The notes under the pieces: generated by a model | What the model saw: only the letters and a program-made list of their open reading frames with translations | What the model was told of the DNA's origin: nothing | Databases searched by the model: none | NCBI RefSeq assembly: GCF_900100085.1 | Contig: NZ_FNEJ01000005.1 | Location: 205,111-269,110, forward strand | Source of the DNA: Salipiger marinus | Lineage (GTDB): Bacteria; Pseudomonadota; Alphaproteobacteria; Rhodobacterales; Rhodobacteraceae | Length of the DNA: 64,000 nt | Direction: 5' to 3' | In this document: in pieces, positions 24,585-32,872 of the stretch | Layout of the letters: each line of letters starts with the position of its first letter | How positions within the stretch are numbered: position 1 is the first letter of the stretch | Position numbers and translations under genes: made by a program

Positions 24585-24608
24585 TCCGGCCATCAGGGGG
24601 CTGCGCGC

Positions 24609-25241
24609 ATGAAGCAGCCCTTGGGTGTGATCCTTGCGGGCGGGCTTGCCACGCGCATGGGCGGTGGCGACAAGGCGCTGCTGCCGCTTGCCGGGCGGAC
24701 GCTGCTGGACCGGGTGATCGAACGGCTGGAGCCGCAGGTGGCGGGGCTGGCGCTGAATGCCAATGGCGATCCGGCGCGCTTTGCCCGCACCCGCCTGCCG
24801 GTGCTGGCGGATTCGGTGCCCGGCCATCCCGGGCCGCTGGCGGGGGTTCTGGCGGGGCTTGACTGGGCGGCGGAACAGGGCGCGGACAGCATCGTGACCG
24901 TGGCCGCCGATACGCCGTTCTTTCCCTGCGATCTGGTGCCGTGGCTGCTGCTGGCCGCCGAGGGGCGCCCGCATCTGCTGGCGCTGGCCTGCACGCCGCG
25001 CGATCCGGGGGCCGGGTTGAAATCCGGCGGGCGGCTGAACCGGCACCCGACCTTTGGCCTGTGGCCGGTGGCCCTGCGCGAGGATCTGCGCGCGGCGCTC
25101 AATGACGGGCTGCGCAAGGTGGTGCTGTGGACCGACCGCCACGAGGCCGCCGAGGCGCTGTTTCCCGCCACCCCCTTTGATCCCTTCTTCAACGTCAACA
25201 CGCCCGAGGATCTGGCCCGCGCCGAGGCGCTGATTGCATGA
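24609..25241 (+). CDS. mobA: Molybdenum cofactor guanylyltransferase
   Basis: 210 residues. Adds GMP from GTP to molybdopterin to make the guanine dinucleotide form used by formate dehydrogenases. LAGGLATRMGGGDKALLPLAG is the nucleotide-binding signature (about residues 10-28); PGPLAGVLAGLDW and VAADTPFFP supply the metal and GTP contacts, and FFNVNTPEDL is the usual tail. Its stop overlaps the mobB start (ATGA). Confidence 0.95.
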   Translation: MKQPLGVILAGGLATRMGGGDKALLPLAGRTLLDRVIERLEPQVAGLALNANGDPARFARTRLPVLADSVPGHPGPLAGVLAGLDWAAEQGADSIVTVAADTPFFPCDLVPWLLLAAEGRPHLLALACTPRDPGAGLKSGGRLNRHPTFGLWPVALREDLRAALNDGLRKVVLWTDRHEAAEALFPATPFDPFFNVNTPEDLARAEALIA

Positions 25242-25729
25242 AGGTCTATGGCGTCACCGGCTGGAAAAACTCCGGCAAGACCGGGCTGATGGAGCGGCTG
25301 GTGACCGAATTCACCACGCGCGGGCTGGCCGTGTCCACCGTCAAGCATGCGCATCACGACACCGACATCGACCAGCCGGGCCGCGACAGTTACCGCCACC
25401 GGGAGGCGGGGGCGCGGCAGGTGCTGCTGGCCACGCCAAGACGCTGGGCGGTGATGCACGAACTGCGCGGCGCGCCGGAGCCGTCGCTGGCCGACCTGCT
25501 GGCGCAGCTGGCGCCGGTCGATCTGGTGCTGGTCGAAGGCTACAAGCAGGGCGCCCATCCCAAGATCGAGGCGCATCGCGCCGAAAACGCCAAGCCGCCG
25601 CTGGCGCAGGAGAATCCGACCGTGCGCGCGCTGGCCTGCGACAGTGCGCTTGACACCGCCCTGCCGTGCTTCGATCTGGATGACACACGCGGCATTGCGG
25701 ATTTTATCCTGCGGGATCTGGGGCTGTGA
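25238..25729 (+). CDS. mobB: Molybdopterin-guanine dinucleotide biosynthesis protein B
   Basis: 163 residues. P-loop GTP-binding protein that assists MobA. Walker A is GWKNSGKT at residues 8-15; TVKHAHHDTDIDQPGRDSYRHREAGA and LVLVEGYK are the family blocks. It overlaps both neighbours by four bases (ATGA at mobA, GTGA at the moeA fusion), so all three are coupled. Confidence 0.95.
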   Translation: MKVYGVTGWKNSGKTGLMERLVTEFTTRGLAVSTVKHAHHDTDIDQPGRDSYRHREAGARQVLLATPRRWAVMHELRGAPEPSLADLLAQLAPVDLVLVEGYKQGAHPKIEAHRAENAKPPLAQENPTVRALACDSALDTALPCFDLDDTRGIADFILRDLGL

Positions 25730-27846
25730 GCCGGTTCGATACGGTGGTGGTGGTGGACTGGTCGGGGGCGGCCTCGCCCTCTCCCGCCCGGCCCGCGAAG
25801 GATGCGATCTGGATCGGCATCGCCCGCGACACCGGCACCGAGGCGCAGTATCACCGCACCCGCCACGCCGCGACCGAGGCCCTGGCGGATCTGTTCCAGA
25901 CCGAAATCGCCGCCGGGCGCCGGGTGCTGGCGGGGTTCGATTTCCCCTTCGCCTATCCGCGCGGCTTTGCCCGCGCGCTGACCGGCACCGATGATCCGCT
26001 GGCGCTTTGGGCGGAGCTTGCCGCGCGGATCAGCGATGGCCCTGACAATGCCAACAACCGGCTGGATGCGGCGGCGGCGATCAACCGGCTGTTCCCCGGC
26101 ACCGGCCCGTTCTGGGGCAACGGACTTGGCCGCGACATTGCGGATCTGCCGCGCACCAAGGCGGGCTATGCCAGTCCCTTTGCCGACAGGCGCCGCTGCG
26201 ATACCACTCCCGGCGCGCAGCCGGTCTGGAAGCTGGCGGGCGCAGGCTCGGTCGGGTCGCAGGCGCTGCTTGGCATCCCCCGGCTGCAGTCCCTGCGGGT
26301 GCGCTTTGGCGCCGACATCTCCGTGCGACCGTTCGAGACGCAGGACACGGCCGTGACGCTGGTGGAACTGTTCCCCTCGCTGATCGCCGGAACCGTCGCC
26401 GATCTGGCGGAAGAGGCCGAGATCAAGGACCGGGCGCAGGTCCGCGTGCTGGCCTCGGCGCTGCGCGCGCTGGAGCCGGGCAAGCTCGACGCGCTGAGCC
26501 GCGAAGGCGATGTGGTGGAGGGATGGATCCTCGGGCTGGGGCATGCGGCGCTGCTGGAACAGGCCGCGCGGCGGGCCTGCGCCCCGCTGCTGCCGCCGCG
26601 TCTGCGCGACGACTGTTTCGCCATGCCGCAGGGCGTGGCCTGGGTGCCGGTGGACGAGGCGCTGGCGCGGCTGCGTGCCGCCCTGCATCCGGTGACGGGG
26701 GTGGAACAGCTGCGCACGGCAGAGGCCATGGGGCGCATTCTGGCAGAGCCGGTGATGGCGCGCCGGTCCAACCCGCCGCTGCCCAATTCCGCCGTCGATG
26801 GCTATGGCTTTGCCTTTGCCGCCACCGGGGCGGGGGTGAACCGGCTGCCGCTGCTGGCGGGGCGGGCGGCGGCGGGCCAGCCTTATGACGGGCCTGTGCC
26901 GCAGGGCCATGCGCTGCGCATCCTGACCGGTGCCACGCTGCCCCAAGGGGTCGATACCGTGGTGCTGGAGGAGGACACCGCCACGGATGGCGCGCTGGTG
27001 GCCTTTGACGGGCCGGTGCGCGCCCGCGCCAACACCCGCCGCGCCGGCGAAGACGTGGCCGAAGGCACGCAGGCCCTGCCCGCGGGGCATCGCCTGCGCG
27101 CCCCCGATCTGGCGCTGCTGTCGGCGCTGGGGCTGTCGCATCTGCCGGTGCGGAGCAGGCTGCGGGTGGGCGTGCTGTCCACCGGCGACGAGATCGTGCC
27201 CGACCCCGCCGATTCCGCGCTGCCGCATCAGATCTGGGATGCCAACCGGCCCATGCTGCTGGCGCTGGCGGCGGGCTGGCACTGCGCGCCGGTGGATCTG
27301 GGCCATGTGCGCGATGACCGCGCGCTGATCCGCGACCGGCTGGACGAGGCGGCGGGGCAGGTCGATGTCATCCTCACCTCTGGCGGGGCGTCCGCCGGGG
27401 ACGAGGATCACGTCTCGGCGCTGCTGCGCGCGCAGGGCACGCTGTCAAGCTGGCGCATCGCGCTGAAGCCGGGGCGCCCGCTGGCGCTGGCGCTGTGGCA
27501 GGGGGTGCCGGTCTTCGGCCTGCCCGGAAACCCGGTGGCGGCGCTGGTCTGCGCGCTGGTCTTTGCCCGCCCGGCGCTGTCGCTGCTGGCGGGCGCAGGC
27601 TGGGTGGAGCCGGTGGGCTTCACCGTGCCCGCCGGGTTCTCCAAATCCAAGAAGCCGGGGCGGCGCGAATATCTGCGGGCCAGGCTGACCGCCCAAGGCA
27701 CGGCAGAGGTGTTCGGATCCGAAGGGTCGGGGCGGATCAGCGGGCTGTCATGGGCCGACGGGCTGGTGGAACTGCCCGATGCGGCGCTTGACGTCACCCC
27801 CGGCACCCCGGTGCGCTACATCCCCTACAGCGCCTTCGGGATCTGA
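25726..27846 (+). CDS. moeA: MoeA molybdenum insertase with a ~295-residue N-terminal extension
   Basis: 706 residues against about 400 for ordinary MoeA. Residues about 300-706 are a complete MoeA: SNPPLPNSAVDGYGFAF, RILTGATLPQGVDTVV, GVLSTGDEIV, TSGGASAGDEDHV and PVFGLPGNPVAAL. MoeA inserts molybdate into adenylylated molybdopterin. Residues 1-295 open with VVVVDWSGAASP and contain VLAGFDFPFAYPRGF, TTPGAQPVWKLAGAGSVGSQ and VTLVELFPSL, which recall the RNase-H-like DUF429 fold but which I cannot assign firmly. The GTG start overlaps the mobB stop. The fusion suggests the extra domain works on the same cofactor or its metal. Confidence 0.88.
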   Translation: MSRFDTVVVVDWSGAASPSPARPAKDAIWIGIARDTGTEAQYHRTRHAATEALADLFQTEIAAGRRVLAGFDFPFAYPRGFARALTGTDDPLALWAELAARISDGPDNANNRLDAAAAINRLFPGTGPFWGNGLGRDIADLPRTKAGYASPFADRRRCDTTPGAQPVWKLAGAGSVGSQALLGIPRLQSLRVRFGADISVRPFETQDTAVTLVELFPSLIAGTVADLAEEAEIKDRAQVRVLASALRALEPGKLDALSREGDVVEGWILGLGHAALLEQAARRACAPLLPPRLRDDCFAMPQGVAWVPVDEALARLRAALHPVTGVEQLRTAEAMGRILAEPVMARRSNPPLPNSAVDGYGFAFAATGAGVNRLPLLAGRAAAGQPYDGPVPQGHALRILTGATLPQGVDTVVLEEDTATDGALVAFDGPVRARANTRRAGEDVAEGTQALPAGHRLRAPDLALLSALGLSHLPVRSRLRVGVLSTGDEIVPDPADSALPHQIWDANRPMLLALAAGWHCAPVDLGHVRDDRALIRDRLDEAAGQVDVILTSGGASAGDEDHVSALLRAQGTLSSWRIALKPGRPLALALWQGVPVFGLPGNPVAALVCALVFARPALSLLAGAGWVEPVGFTVPAGFSKSKKPGRREYLRARLTAQGTAEVFGSEGSGRISGLSWADGLVELPDAALDVTPGTPVRYIPYSAFGI

Positions 27847-27849
27847 GCC

Positions 27850-28098
27850 CTAGCCCTTGCGGATCAGATAGATCTGCAGGCCGTCCTGATCTTCGGATCC
27901 CAGCAGGTCATGCCCGGCCTCGGCGCAGAAATGCGGCACGTCGATGACGGCGGCGGGATCGGTGGCCAGCATCCGCAGCACCTGACCCTGTGCCATGCCC
28001 GCCAGCCGCTTGCGCGCCTTCAGCACCGGCAGCGGGCAGAGCAGGCCCTGCGCATCCAGATCCTGATCCCATGCCGCCCGGGTCTTGCCGTCGTCCAT
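27850..28098 (-). CDS. tusA: TusA-family sulfur carrier protein
   Basis: 82 residues. DLDAQGLLCPLPVLKARKRL carries the TusA active Cys (Cys21) in the CPxP motif. Small carriers of this family relay persulfide sulfur. It lies last in an operon of formate dehydrogenase accessory genes, one base after the DUF6505 gene, so a role feeding sulfur towards FdhD or Fe-S assembly is plausible. The longer open frame upstream is discarded because it would overlap DUF6505. tusA is used as a family symbol. Confidence 0.85.
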   Translation of the reverse strand: MDDGKTRAAWDQDLDAQGLLCPLPVLKARKRLAGMAQGQVLRMLATDPAAVIDVPHFCAEAGHDLLGSEDQDGLQIYLIRKG

Positions 28099-28099
28099 C

Positions 28100-28585
28100 T
28101 CAGTGATCCTCGTCCAGACTGCCATGCAGCGCGAACTGGTCCAGCCCGGCCTCGCGCGGGTCAAGCGCGCGGAACATCTCGCGCACGCCTGCCGAGGTCA
28201 GCTCGCGCGCGACGGTCAGCAGGGTGTTGGGGGCGTGATCCTCGCAAAGATCCCGCATCTGCGCCAGTTCCTCTGCCGCGACGGGCCGCGCCAGATCCTG
28301 CGAGGGCGCGCCATACCAGTCGACAAAATGTCCGGCCAGCGTTTCGGTCAGCTGCGCCAGTTCGGCGGGCTCCACCACCGTCACCGCCACGAAGGTCACG
28401 CGGCCAAAGGTTTCGAGCCCGAGAAAGCCGTTGGCAAAGGCCTGCCGCGCCTTGCCGGTCAGGTCGCCCTCGGTCCAGTCGGAAAACTCGAACCCGCCCG
28501 CAATGCACCATTCGCCGGTGCGCGCGGGCGAGGCGTAGACGCGCTGGTCGCTTTCATCAAAATGGATGGCGCGGGCAAGTTTCAT
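28100..28585 (-). CDS. DUF6505 family protein
   Basis: 161 residues, soluble, no signal or membrane segment. MKLARAIHFDESDQRVYASPA, GEWCIAGGFEFSDW and GKARQAFANGFLGLETFGRVTFV match what I recall as DUF6505, found beside formate dehydrogenase and Mo-cofactor genes in Rhodobacterales. No function is known. The start overlaps the stop of the biotin-ligase-like gene (ATGA), so it is coupled to it. Its tail is acidic (GSLDEDH). Confidence 0.7.
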   Translation of the reverse strand: MKLARAIHFDESDQRVYASPARTGEWCIAGGFEFSDWTEGDLTGKARQAFANGFLGLETFGRVTFVAVTVVEPAELAQLTETLAGHFVDWYGAPSQDLARPVAAEELAQMRDLCEDHAPNTLLTVARELTSAGVREMFRALDPREAGLDQFALHGSLDEDH

Positions 28586-29295
28586 GGCGCGGGCTCCAGC
28601 AGGGTGGTCAGGGGGATCAGATGGGTGGTGCCGTGATCGTCGCGCAGCAGCATGCCAAAATCCTCGTCCACGCCGACAAACAGCCCGGTCTGGCCGTTCT
28701 GGCGGGCAGGCTCGCCCAGACCATGCGCCAGCCCGCGCCATTCGGCATGCAGCCCGCGCGATCCGTCCTGTTCCCAGCGGCTGATCCAGCCAAGCGTGTG
28801 CCGGGCCCATGCCTCCAGCAGGGCGGGGGGGAAGACCTCGGCGCAGCCTTCGGCGTAAAGCGAGGTGCGGTCGGGCGTGGTGCCGGGCGCGTCGTTTTCC
28901 GGCAGCAGCGGCAGGGCGAAGCCGATCACCAGCCAGTCGGGCACCGCGTCGGGATCGGCGCTGGCGGCCATGCAGCGGAACCCCCCGCAGGAGGCGCCAT
29001 TGACCCGCAGCCCGCCATCCCAGTCCAGATGCACCGCCACTTCCGGCGGGGCCAGCGCGCCAAGCGCGTTCTGGAAGCCCACGCCGCAGAGCGGCAGCAT
29101 GGTCATGGCGCGGCTGAGCGGCACGTCCGGGGCCAGCACCAGCGCACCCTCCAGCAGGTCGGGCGTGGCGCGCCATGCCACCAGCCCCGCATCGCAGCCC
29201 AGAAGCGCGCGACGGCAGGCATGGTCAAAGGCATCGGTCGTGACCTCCTCGCCCCAGAGCAGCGGCGGAAAGACCAGATCGGCGCCCTCGGTCAT
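28582..29295 (-). CDS. Degenerate biotin/lipoate-protein-ligase-like protein (DUF4444 type)
   Basis: 237 residues. The central part follows the biotin/lipoate ligase fold (LVLAPDVPLSRAMTMLP, VAVHLDWDGGLRVNGASCGGF), and the tail (GLFVGVDEDFGMLLRD...LIPLTTLL) fits the SH3-like DUF4444 domain. The biotin-loop G-R-G-R-x-G and the KWPND/K-x-x-G-I-L lysines of true ligases are not visible, so ligase activity is doubtful. Coupled to the Mrp gene upstream (start overlaps its stop) and DUF6505 downstream. It may bind a cofactor or act as a scaffold in formate dehydrogenase maturation. Confidence 0.7.
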   Translation of the reverse strand: MTEGADLVFPPLLWGEEVTTDAFDHACRRALLGCDAGLVAWRATPDLLEGALVLAPDVPLSRAMTMLPLCGVGFQNALGALAPPEVAVHLDWDGGLRVNGASCGGFRCMAASADPDAVPDWLVIGFALPLLPENDAPGTTPDRTSLYAEGCAEVFPPALLEAWARHTLGWISRWEQDGSRGLHAEWRGLAHGLGEPARQNGQTGLFVGVDEDFGMLLRDDHGTTHLIPLTTLLEPAP

Positions 29296-30365
29296 GCCAG
29301 ACCCCGTGCAACCAGCGCCGAGGCCACGGCGTGAAAGGCCTGCGCCTGCGCGCTGTCCGGCGCGCTGACCACGATGGGGGCGCCGCCGTCAGAGGCGAGC
29401 CGGATCTGCAGATCCAGCGGCACCTCTGCCAGAAGCGGCACGCCGAGCTTTGCCGCCTCTGCCGCGACACCGCCATGGCCGAAGACATGTTCTTCATGCC
29501 CGCAGGCGGAACAGACATGGGTGGACATGTTTTCGATCATGCCAAGCAGCGGCACGTTCATCTGGCGGAACATGTCGATGCCCTTGCGCGCGTCCAGCAG
29601 GGCCACATCCTGCGGGGTGCTGACCACGATGGCGCCATCGACCCGCGCCTTCTGCGCCAGCGTCATCTGCACGTCGCCGGTGCCGGGCGGCAGATCGACC
29701 AGCAGCACGTCAAGCGCGCCCCACTGCACCTGCATCAGCATCTGCTGCAGCGCGCCCATCAGCATGGGACCGCGCCAGACCACCGCCTGATCCTCGTTGG
29801 TCATCAGCCCGATGGACATGAGCGTGACGCCATGGTTGCGCAGCGGCAGGATCGTCTTGCCATCGGGCGAGGCGGGACGGCCCGACACCCCCAGCATGCG
29901 CGGCTGCGAGGGCCCGTAGACATCGGCATCCAGCAGACCGACGCGGCGGCCCTGCTGCGCCAGCGCGCAGGCAAGGTTGGAGGCGACGGTGGACTTGCCC
30001 ACGCCGCCCTTGCCGGAGGCGATGGCGATGATATGCGCCACCCCCGGAATGCCCTGCGGCCCCTGCGGTTCGGCGGCGGCACGCGGGCCGCGCAGATCGG
30101 GCGGCGGCGCCTTTTCGGAATGCGCGGTCATCACCACCGACACCGCCGTGACACCTTCGGTGGCGCGCAGCGCGGTCTCGGCCTCGGTCCGGGCGGCGCC
30201 ATAGGCGGTGCCGGCATTGCCGGGAATTTCCATGACAAAACGCACGGCGCCCGCCGCGTCGACATTCAGCGCGCGCACGACGCCGCTGGACAGGATGTCG
30301 CCGCCCCGCACCGGGTCGGCGATGGTTTTCAGGACGGCCTGAACCGTCTCTCTGCTGGCTGGCAA
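29292..30365 (-). CDS. mrp: Mrp/ApbC/NBP35-type Fe-S cluster carrier ATPase
   Basis: 357 residues. An N-terminal MIP18-like domain (residues about 1-85), then the deviant Walker A SGKGGVGKST (117-126), DADVYGPS, LPPGTGD, and the cluster-binding Cys285-x-x-Cys288 pair (VCSACGH). It carries 4Fe-4S clusters to apo-proteins. It starts with TTG, 6 bases after GGAG and three bases past the DUF6494 stop. In this operon it may load clusters for formate dehydrogenase, or be the general ApbC of the cell. Confidence 0.92.
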   Translation of the reverse strand: MPASRETVQAVLKTIADPVRGGDILSSGVVRALNVDAAGAVRFVMEIPGNAGTAYGAARTEAETALRATEGVTAVSVVMTAHSEKAPPPDLRGPRAAAEPQGPQGIPGVAHIIAIASGKGGVGKSTVASNLACALAQQGRRVGLLDADVYGPSQPRMLGVSGRPASPDGKTILPLRNHGVTLMSIGLMTNEDQAVVWRGPMLMGALQQMLMQVQWGALDVLLVDLPPGTGDVQMTLAQKARVDGAIVVSTPQDVALLDARKGIDMFRQMNVPLLGMIENMSTHVCSACGHEEHVFGHGGVAAEAAKLGVPLLAEVPLDLQIRLASDGGAPIVVSAPDSAQAQAFHAVASALVARGLA

Positions 30366-30368
30366 GGT

Positions 30369-30560
30369 TTACTCCTGTCCCTTGATCTCGCCGGTGACCT
30401 CGTGGTGAAGGTCCAGCTCTTCGATGGTGAGCACGGCGCGCACCTTGTAGGTCTTGCCCGCGGTGTCGGCGCCGCGCATCGCGTCTTCGATCGCCTGCTG
30501 CGAGGTGACGCCCACCTGCTTGAGGAATTTCCGCATCGACATGTTGAAATCGTCGCTCAT
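30369..30560 (-). CDS. DUF6494 small protein
   Basis: 63 residues: MSDDFNMSMRKFLKQVGVTSQ, then QAIEDAMRGADTAGK and VRAVLTIEELDLHHEVTGEI. Matches what I recall as DUF6494, a short conserved protein of unknown function. It is soluble, with an N-terminal helix and a C-terminal strand pair. Lies 24 bases from the 4Fe-4S protein gene and three from mrp, so it is part of the accessory operon. Confidence 0.72.
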   Translation of the reverse strand: MSDDFNMSMRKFLKQVGVTSQQAIEDAMRGADTAGKTYKVRAVLTIEELDLHHEVTGEIKGQE

Positions 30561-30584
30561 CGCCTGCTCCGTTGGTTGGGCCGC

Positions 30585-32531
30585 CTAGTGATCGCGGCGC
30601 TTTGACAGGTAATCCTCGGTGGTGCGCGGGCGGGGTCTGTCGCGTCCGGCAAAGGGATTGTCCTGCGTGTGATACTGCGCGTTCACGCGGCAGTTGTCAC
30701 ACATCTGGATCATCCGCAGCTTGTCGCCGCTGAACATCGCGTGACCGGAGAGTTTTTCGGTGATCCGCTCGATGGTGGATTTCACCCCGAAGAGCGTGCC
30801 GCAGTCGATGCAGGCAAAGGGCTCTTCCTCGTGCAGCACGCGCTGGCTCAGCGCCTCTTCGGCGAGCAGCAGGCGCGGTTCATAGGTGATCGCATCCTCG
30901 GGGCAGGCGGTCGCGCAGATGCCGCATTGCAGGCAGGCATCTTCCTGAAAGCGCAGCTGCGGCAGGTCGGGATTGTCGCCAAGCGCGCCCGAGGGGCAGA
31001 GCGACACGCAGGACAGGCACAGCGTGCAGGCATCGGTATCGACCAGCACCGCGCCATAGGGCGCGCCCTGCGGCAGGGGCAGCGTGTCGGTGCCCGGATT
31101 CAGCGCCCGCGCCGCCTGCCGCGTCACCTGCCGCCGCGTGCCCATGGGGCGCACCGGCGTGGCGACCGGAGCGGGGGCGCTCGCGTCATAAAGCGTGGCG
31201 GTCAGCACCTCGGGGTCGGGGGTGTCGAGCAGGTCGATGCGGTCGGCGCCTGCCAGCGCGCGGGCCAGCGTGATCTGCGCCTCAAGGGCTGTGCGGTCGC
31301 TGCCCGGGCCGGGCAGCAGCGTGACCGCGGCAAAGCCCGCCGCCAGCGCCGCCAGCATTTCGGCATGGCCAAAGACGCCGATGCTGGGCAGGTCCAGCGG
31401 CAGCACATCGGCGGGCAGCCCGTCGCCATGGCGCGCGGCAAGGCGGATCATCTCGGCCCCCGTGGCGTCATGCACCAGCAGCCGGGGCACGAAGCCGCCC
31501 GCCGCCAGATAGCTTTGCGCCAGAACCTGCACCCGGCGCAGGATCAGATCGACCGGCGGCGCGTCAAAGCTGATCGCGCCAGAGGGGCAGACGGCGGAAC
31601 AGGCGCCGCAGCCCGCGCAGATCATCGGATCAACGGTGACGTGATCGCCGTCGGGCACGATCGCGCCGGTGGGGCACAGATCCAGACAGCGGGTGCAGCC
31701 GGTCTGCCCGGCGCGGGAATGGGCGCAGAGCAGCGCATCGGTGCGCACATGCAGCGGCTTTTCGAACGTGCCGGTCAGATGCGAGGCGGCCATGACCGCC
31801 GCCGCCACCGCCAGCGGATTGCCCGGATCGGCGCGCAGATAGCCCTCGCGCTTTTCGGGGGCGGGGAACAGCGGCGGCGCGCGGCGCAGATCCAGCACGA
31901 TGTCGCAGTCGGAAATGCCGCCGTCGCGCGGTTCGGTCAGGGTCAGGCTGCCGCGCCCGCCGGGCTGGACCTGCCGCAGCGCATCGATGGTGACGCGGAA
32001 CTGGCCAAGCGCGCCCTGTGCCCGGCGCAGCTTGCCGGTGATGACCTCATAGGCGCGGCTGTCGGGCAGATCCTCCGCCTCCTCCAGCAGCACGGTCACC
32101 CCCAGATGCGGGGCAAGCTGTTCCGCCGCCGCCAGCGCCACATCGGCGGCGCCCAGCACAAGGCACAGCCCTTCCGAGATCACGTCCAGCGCCTTTTCGG
32201 GGGCGGCGGGCAGCATCGCCTCGGCGGTCAGCGCGGCCATCTTGGGCAGTTTGGAACGGGGATCGGCGCTCCATCCGGCGCGGTCGCGCAGATCCAGCAG
32301 GGCAGGGGGCGGCAGATCCAGATCGGCGGCCAGCGCTTCGAACACGCGGGATTCCTGCGTGCAGCAGATCACGGCATTCCCTTGCGTCAGCGCGTCGGCG
32401 GCGCGGGACAGATCGGTGGTGCAGAGCGCCGAACAGACCGGCATCACCTGCAGGCCGGTGGCTTTGGACAGCGCCTTGGCATCAAGCGCCTGAGTGCCCA
32501 GACAATCGCACGGTATCAAGGTCTTGGTCAT
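30585..32531 (-). CDS. Multi-cluster 4Fe-4S ferredoxin-domain protein of the formate dehydrogenase locus
   Basis: 648 residues, cytoplasmic. Four 4Fe-4S motifs in two pairs: Cys-rich blocks at about residues 269-316 (TGCTRCLDLCPTGAI, ICAGCGACSAVCPSGAI) and about 500-550 (CTLCLSCVSLCPSGAL, CLQCGICATACPEDAI), then two extra CxxC pairs near the C-terminus (CIDCG, CDNC). The N-terminal 260 residues resemble a nucleotide or quinone-oxidoreductase-like region with several Cys. It heads a leftward accessory operon divergent from the fdh genes. It may relay electrons to or from formate dehydrogenase, or take part in its cluster assembly. The ATG at 32531 was chosen over the much longer open frame. 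Confidence 0.82.
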   Translation of the reverse strand: MTKTLIPCDCLGTQALDAKALSKATGLQVMPVCSALCTTDLSRAADALTQGNAVICCTQESRVFEALAADLDLPPPALLDLRDRAGWSADPRSKLPKMAALTAEAMLPAAPEKALDVISEGLCLVLGAADVALAAAEQLAPHLGVTVLLEEAEDLPDSRAYEVITGKLRRAQGALGQFRVTIDALRQVQPGGRGSLTLTEPRDGGISDCDIVLDLRRAPPLFPAPEKREGYLRADPGNPLAVAAAVMAASHLTGTFEKPLHVRTDALLCAHSRAGQTGCTRCLDLCPTGAIVPDGDHVTVDPMICAGCGACSAVCPSGAISFDAPPVDLILRRVQVLAQSYLAAGGFVPRLLVHDATGAEMIRLAARHGDGLPADVLPLDLPSIGVFGHAEMLAALAAGFAAVTLLPGPGSDRTALEAQITLARALAGADRIDLLDTPDPEVLTATLYDASAPAPVATPVRPMGTRRQVTRQAARALNPGTDTLPLPQGAPYGAVLVDTDACTLCLSCVSLCPSGALGDNPDLPQLRFQEDACLQCGICATACPEDAITYEPRLLLAEEALSQRVLHEEEPFACIDCGTLFGVKSTIERITEKLSGHAMFSGDKLRMIQMCDNCRVNAQYHTQDNPFAGRDRPRPRTTEDYLSKRRDH

Positions 32532-32872
32532 GGTGTGCCTTCTGTCCAACCCCGGGGCGCCGGGATGTCCGCAGTGGGTGGGATCGGGGTGGCGCGGTGA
32601 TTCGCCTGTCCGACCGTCCCCTTTCCTGTGGCGGATTTCCGCAGAAGGCAACCACCGGCTGCCAGAGCACGGCTCCGTGATTCGTGTGCTGCCCCGCAGC
32701 AAAAAATCCAAGCGAAAAACTCGGATTTTGCTTTTCCGGGGCCAAGGGCCTGTCCGCCCCGGGCGGACAGGATTTTTTGTCCGAAAATGCGGCAAAAACG
32801 CAGGGTCACGCCGATTGTGTCTTTCTTTTCTGCGGCTTGCTGTTCCAATAGGGGACGGAGGAAGGAATACTC
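32532..32872. promoter_or_regulatory. Divergent intergenic region of the formate dehydrogenase locus
   Basis: 341 bases without a credible gene between the accessory operon and the fdh operon. It holds an inverted repeat AAAATCC...GGATTTT (32703-32709 and 32723-32729) in an AT-rich patch, and a terminator-like hairpin with alternative pairing (32749-32783). Both promoters must lie here, but I cannot place -35/-10 boxes with confidence. Confidence 0.6.
32749..32783 (+). terminator. Terminator-like hairpin with competing downstream stem, leader of the fdh operon
   Basis: Arms CCTGTCCGCCC and GGGCGGACAGG (11 pairs, one-base centre) are followed by A and six T (32773-32778), the layout of an intrinsic terminator on the plus strand, about 90 bases before the DUF3305 start. 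The right arm's CGGACA (32764-32769) can alternatively pair with TGTCCG (32778-32783), which would break the terminator stem. This resembles an attenuator, provided transcription begins upstream of 32749. Confidence 0.5.
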
